Shown: one piece after another, positions 62,765 to 64,000 of the stretch
How the letters are laid out: every line of letters starts with the position of its first letter
How positions within the stretch are numbered: position 1 is the first letter of the stretch
DNA from: CAWGJF01 sp963822905
GTDB taxonomy: Bacteria > Bacteroidota > Ignavibacteria > Ignavibacteriales > Ignavibacteriaceae
NCBI GenBank assembly: GCA_963822905.1
Contig: CAWGJF010000003.1
Coordinates: 682,001-746,000 of the forward strand
Reading direction: 5' to 3'
Length of the DNA: 64,000 bases
Notes under the pieces: generated by a model
Told to the model about the DNA's origin: nothing
Databases searched by the model: none
Seen by the model: only the letters and a program-made list of their open reading frames with translations
Made by a program: the position numbers and the translations under genes

Positions 62765-63676
62765 TCATTTCAATAAATCTTTAAGTGCTGTTTCAAGATC
62801 TTCAAATTTAAACTTGTATCTGCTTTTCAATAATTTTTCCACAGAAATTTTCTGACTGTCTGTTGCGTGATTGCCTAATTCACCAGCGATTAACTTTAAA
62901 GCAAATTTTGGAACAGGGAAAAGGGAAGGCCGGTTTAAAATTTTTCCGAAAGTCTTTGCAAATTCTTTCATCCTAACTATTCCGGGTGAAGCTGAGTTTA
63001 CGGATCCCTGAATATTTTCATTATCTATTGCGTGTAGATAAATTCCGACAATATCCTCAATGTGAATCCAGGGAAACCATTGATTGCCATTTCCAAGCGG
63101 ACCGCCCACGAATATTTTAAAAGGCAGGTGTAATTTTTTCAAAAGTCCTTCACCTCTATTTAAAACTAATCCCGTTCTTATAGAAACCCTTCTGACTCCA
63201 AATTGTTCCACTTGGAAAGCTTCCTTCTCCCAATCTTTGCACAAGACTGAAAGAAAATCATTTGCCGGTAGAGAATTTTCAGTTAACAATTCCTCATTCC
63301 GGTTTCCATAATAACCAACTGCTGAAGCACATAAAAATGTGTTCGGTTTTTTATCAAGTGATTCAATTACATCGACTAAATTTCTCGTGCTTGTTATTCT
63401 ACTCTCATAAGCTTTCTTCTTAAATTTTTCATTCCATCTTTTAGAACTCAGATTTATTCCTGCGAGATGAATAACAACATCTTTTCCATTTAAAAATTCT
63501 TTCCATTTTTCAGGTTGTTCAAAATTCCATTGTAAATATTCTTTTGCACCGGCAATTTTCAATTTTGCTGATTCAGGGTTTCTTGACAGAATTGTAACAC
63601 TGTCACCGCGGTCGATTAGCTTCCGGCATAGTCTTAACCCGATTACTCCCGTGGCTCCTGTAATTAATACTTTCAC
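62765..63676 (-). CDS. TIGR01777-family NAD-dependent epimerase/dehydratase-like protein
   Basis: This 303-aa protein has an extended short-chain dehydrogenase fold. The NAD(P)-binding motif is VLITGATGVIGLRLCRKLID at the N-terminus (GxxGxxG), followed by VVIHLAGINLSSKRWNEKF near 67 and the C-terminal domain of the YfcH/SulA-like family with FPWIHIEDIVGIYLHAID near residue 203 and GSVNSASPGIVRMKEFAKTF. The active-site YxxxK is not clear, as is usual for this group. Function is unknown. It converges on ahcY with a hairpin between them. Confidence 0.88.
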   Translation of the reverse strand: MKVLITGATGVIGLRLCRKLIDRGDSVTILSRNPESAKLKIAGAKEYLQWNFEQPEKWKEFLNGKDVVIHLAGINLSSKRWNEKFKKKAYESRITSTRNLVDVIESLDKKPNTFLCASAVGYYGNRNEELLTENSLPANDFLSVLCKDWEKEAFQVEQFGVRRVSIRTGLVLNRGEGLLKKLHLPFKIFVGGPLGNGNQWFPWIHIEDIVGIYLHAIDNENIQGSVNSASPGIVRMKEFAKTFGKILNRPSLFPVPKFALKLIAGELGNHATDSQKISVEKLLKSRYKFKFEDLETALKDLLK

Positions 63677-63793
63677 AGCAAAATGTAATAATTGGGAGGA
63701 CTCATATTACAGTAAACTATTTTCATCTATTTTGTTTGCAATGAATCTTTAGAAAATACCGAACCGATTGTATGGACGACGTTGAGGCGCTGG

Positions 63794-64000
63794 CTAGGCT
63801 TTTATTCTAAATGCCCGACTAGATATTGAAATGGAATTTTTGCCAGGATCTTTTGCATTAGAAAAAACATACCCATTAGCTTTATGGATTGCACCAAACT
63901 TCAATCCCTTTTTTGCACATTTTTCTCTAAACTTTTCAACATCTATTACGTCAAACACTAGTTTAATAACTACTTGGCCTTCTTTTATCCCTTTACCAGC
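63794..64000 (-). CDS. Glyoxalase/VOC-like protein, C-terminal part
   Basis: The last 68 codons of a gene read leftward from the right edge; its start is outside the window. The visible pattern VKLVFDVIDVEKFREKCAKKG resembles one beta-alpha-beta unit of a vicinal-oxygen-chelate (glyoxalase/bleomycin-resistance) protein, with ANGYVFSNAKDPGKNSISIS as the closing strands. Metal-binding residues cannot be assigned from this fragment, so the family call is tentative. The 117 nt between it and the epimerase gene hold no feature I recognise. Confidence 0.5.
   Translation of the reverse strand, partial: AGKGIKEGQVVIKLVFDVIDVEKFREKCAKKGLKFGAIHKANGYVFSNAKDPGKNSISISSRAFRIKA

Overview
The window is AT-rich bacterial DNA that most resembles the Ignavibacteria (Bacteroidota/Chlorobi lineage). 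The best lineage marker is the Por-type (T9SS) C-terminal sorting sequence near 16.7-16.96 kb, with its NYPNPFNPST motif. Other support comes from the BatA-like, DUF4159 and DUF4175-like envelope genes, the mitochondrial-type aconitase and the long, cyanobacterial-style IspH. I recognise no rRNA, tRNA, CRISPR array or insertion sequence.

Layout. (1) 0-5.1 kb: a minus-strand SUF iron-sulfur operon, sufB-sufC-sufD-sufS-sufU, behind a sigma70-like promoter; sufD is split by a one-base frameshift. (2) 5.2-22.9 kb: a surface-glycan and secreted-protein region with GT2 and GT4 glycosyltransferases, several SAM methyltransferases (two FkbM-like), a YfhO-family membrane protein, a Wzx-type flippase, a beta-propeller lipoprotein and a broken secreted T9SS-type protein. 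Many genes between 8.6 and 19.8 kb carry single-base indels. (3) 23.0-33.5 kb: a GroES-like gene, a 49-aa membrane protein, then three copies of a three-gene pilin-like module (PilV-, PilW- and PilX-like), a lone cyclic-nucleotide-binding-domain protein and an NtrC-type regulator. (4) 33.7-64 kb: mostly housekeeping and signalling genes: aconitase, MarR, BatA-like protein, HflX, an MIO-family ammonia-lyase, MscS, RmuC, GNAT, EVE, DUF4159, DUF4175-like, a kinase/NtrC/STAS/PP2C cassette, RF1, IspH, a nitronate monooxygenase-like enzyme, MetK, AhcY and a TIGR01777 epimerase, ending in a partial glyoxalase/VOC protein.

The most interesting system is the triplicated pilin-like module. Each copy encodes (i) a protein of about 165 aa with an N-terminal hydrophobic helix and an ND[FI]DD[FY]N motif, (ii) a protein of about 200 aa with a [FL]RxIGY motif and TPNPRD motif, and (iii) a larger protein ending in a W-x-E or similar tail. 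Copies A and B each have a -24/-12 (sigma54) promoter match. At exactly the same distance upstream of both lies an identical 16-bp dyad, as expected for an enhancer-binding protein site. Copy C has a weaker promoter match and its own inverted repeat, and a sigma54 activator gene sits directly upstream of it. My inference is a sigma54-controlled set of alternative minor-pilin or tip complexes; no pilus motor, prepilin peptidase or major pilin gene is visible here.

Sequence quality matters for reading this window. Frameshifts in sufD, the YfhO-like gene, the flippase, a GT2-like gene, two fkbM-like genes and ispH can each be repaired by adding or removing single bases, mostly in homopolymers. 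IspH is normally essential, so several of these may be residual assembly errors and not true pseudogenes.
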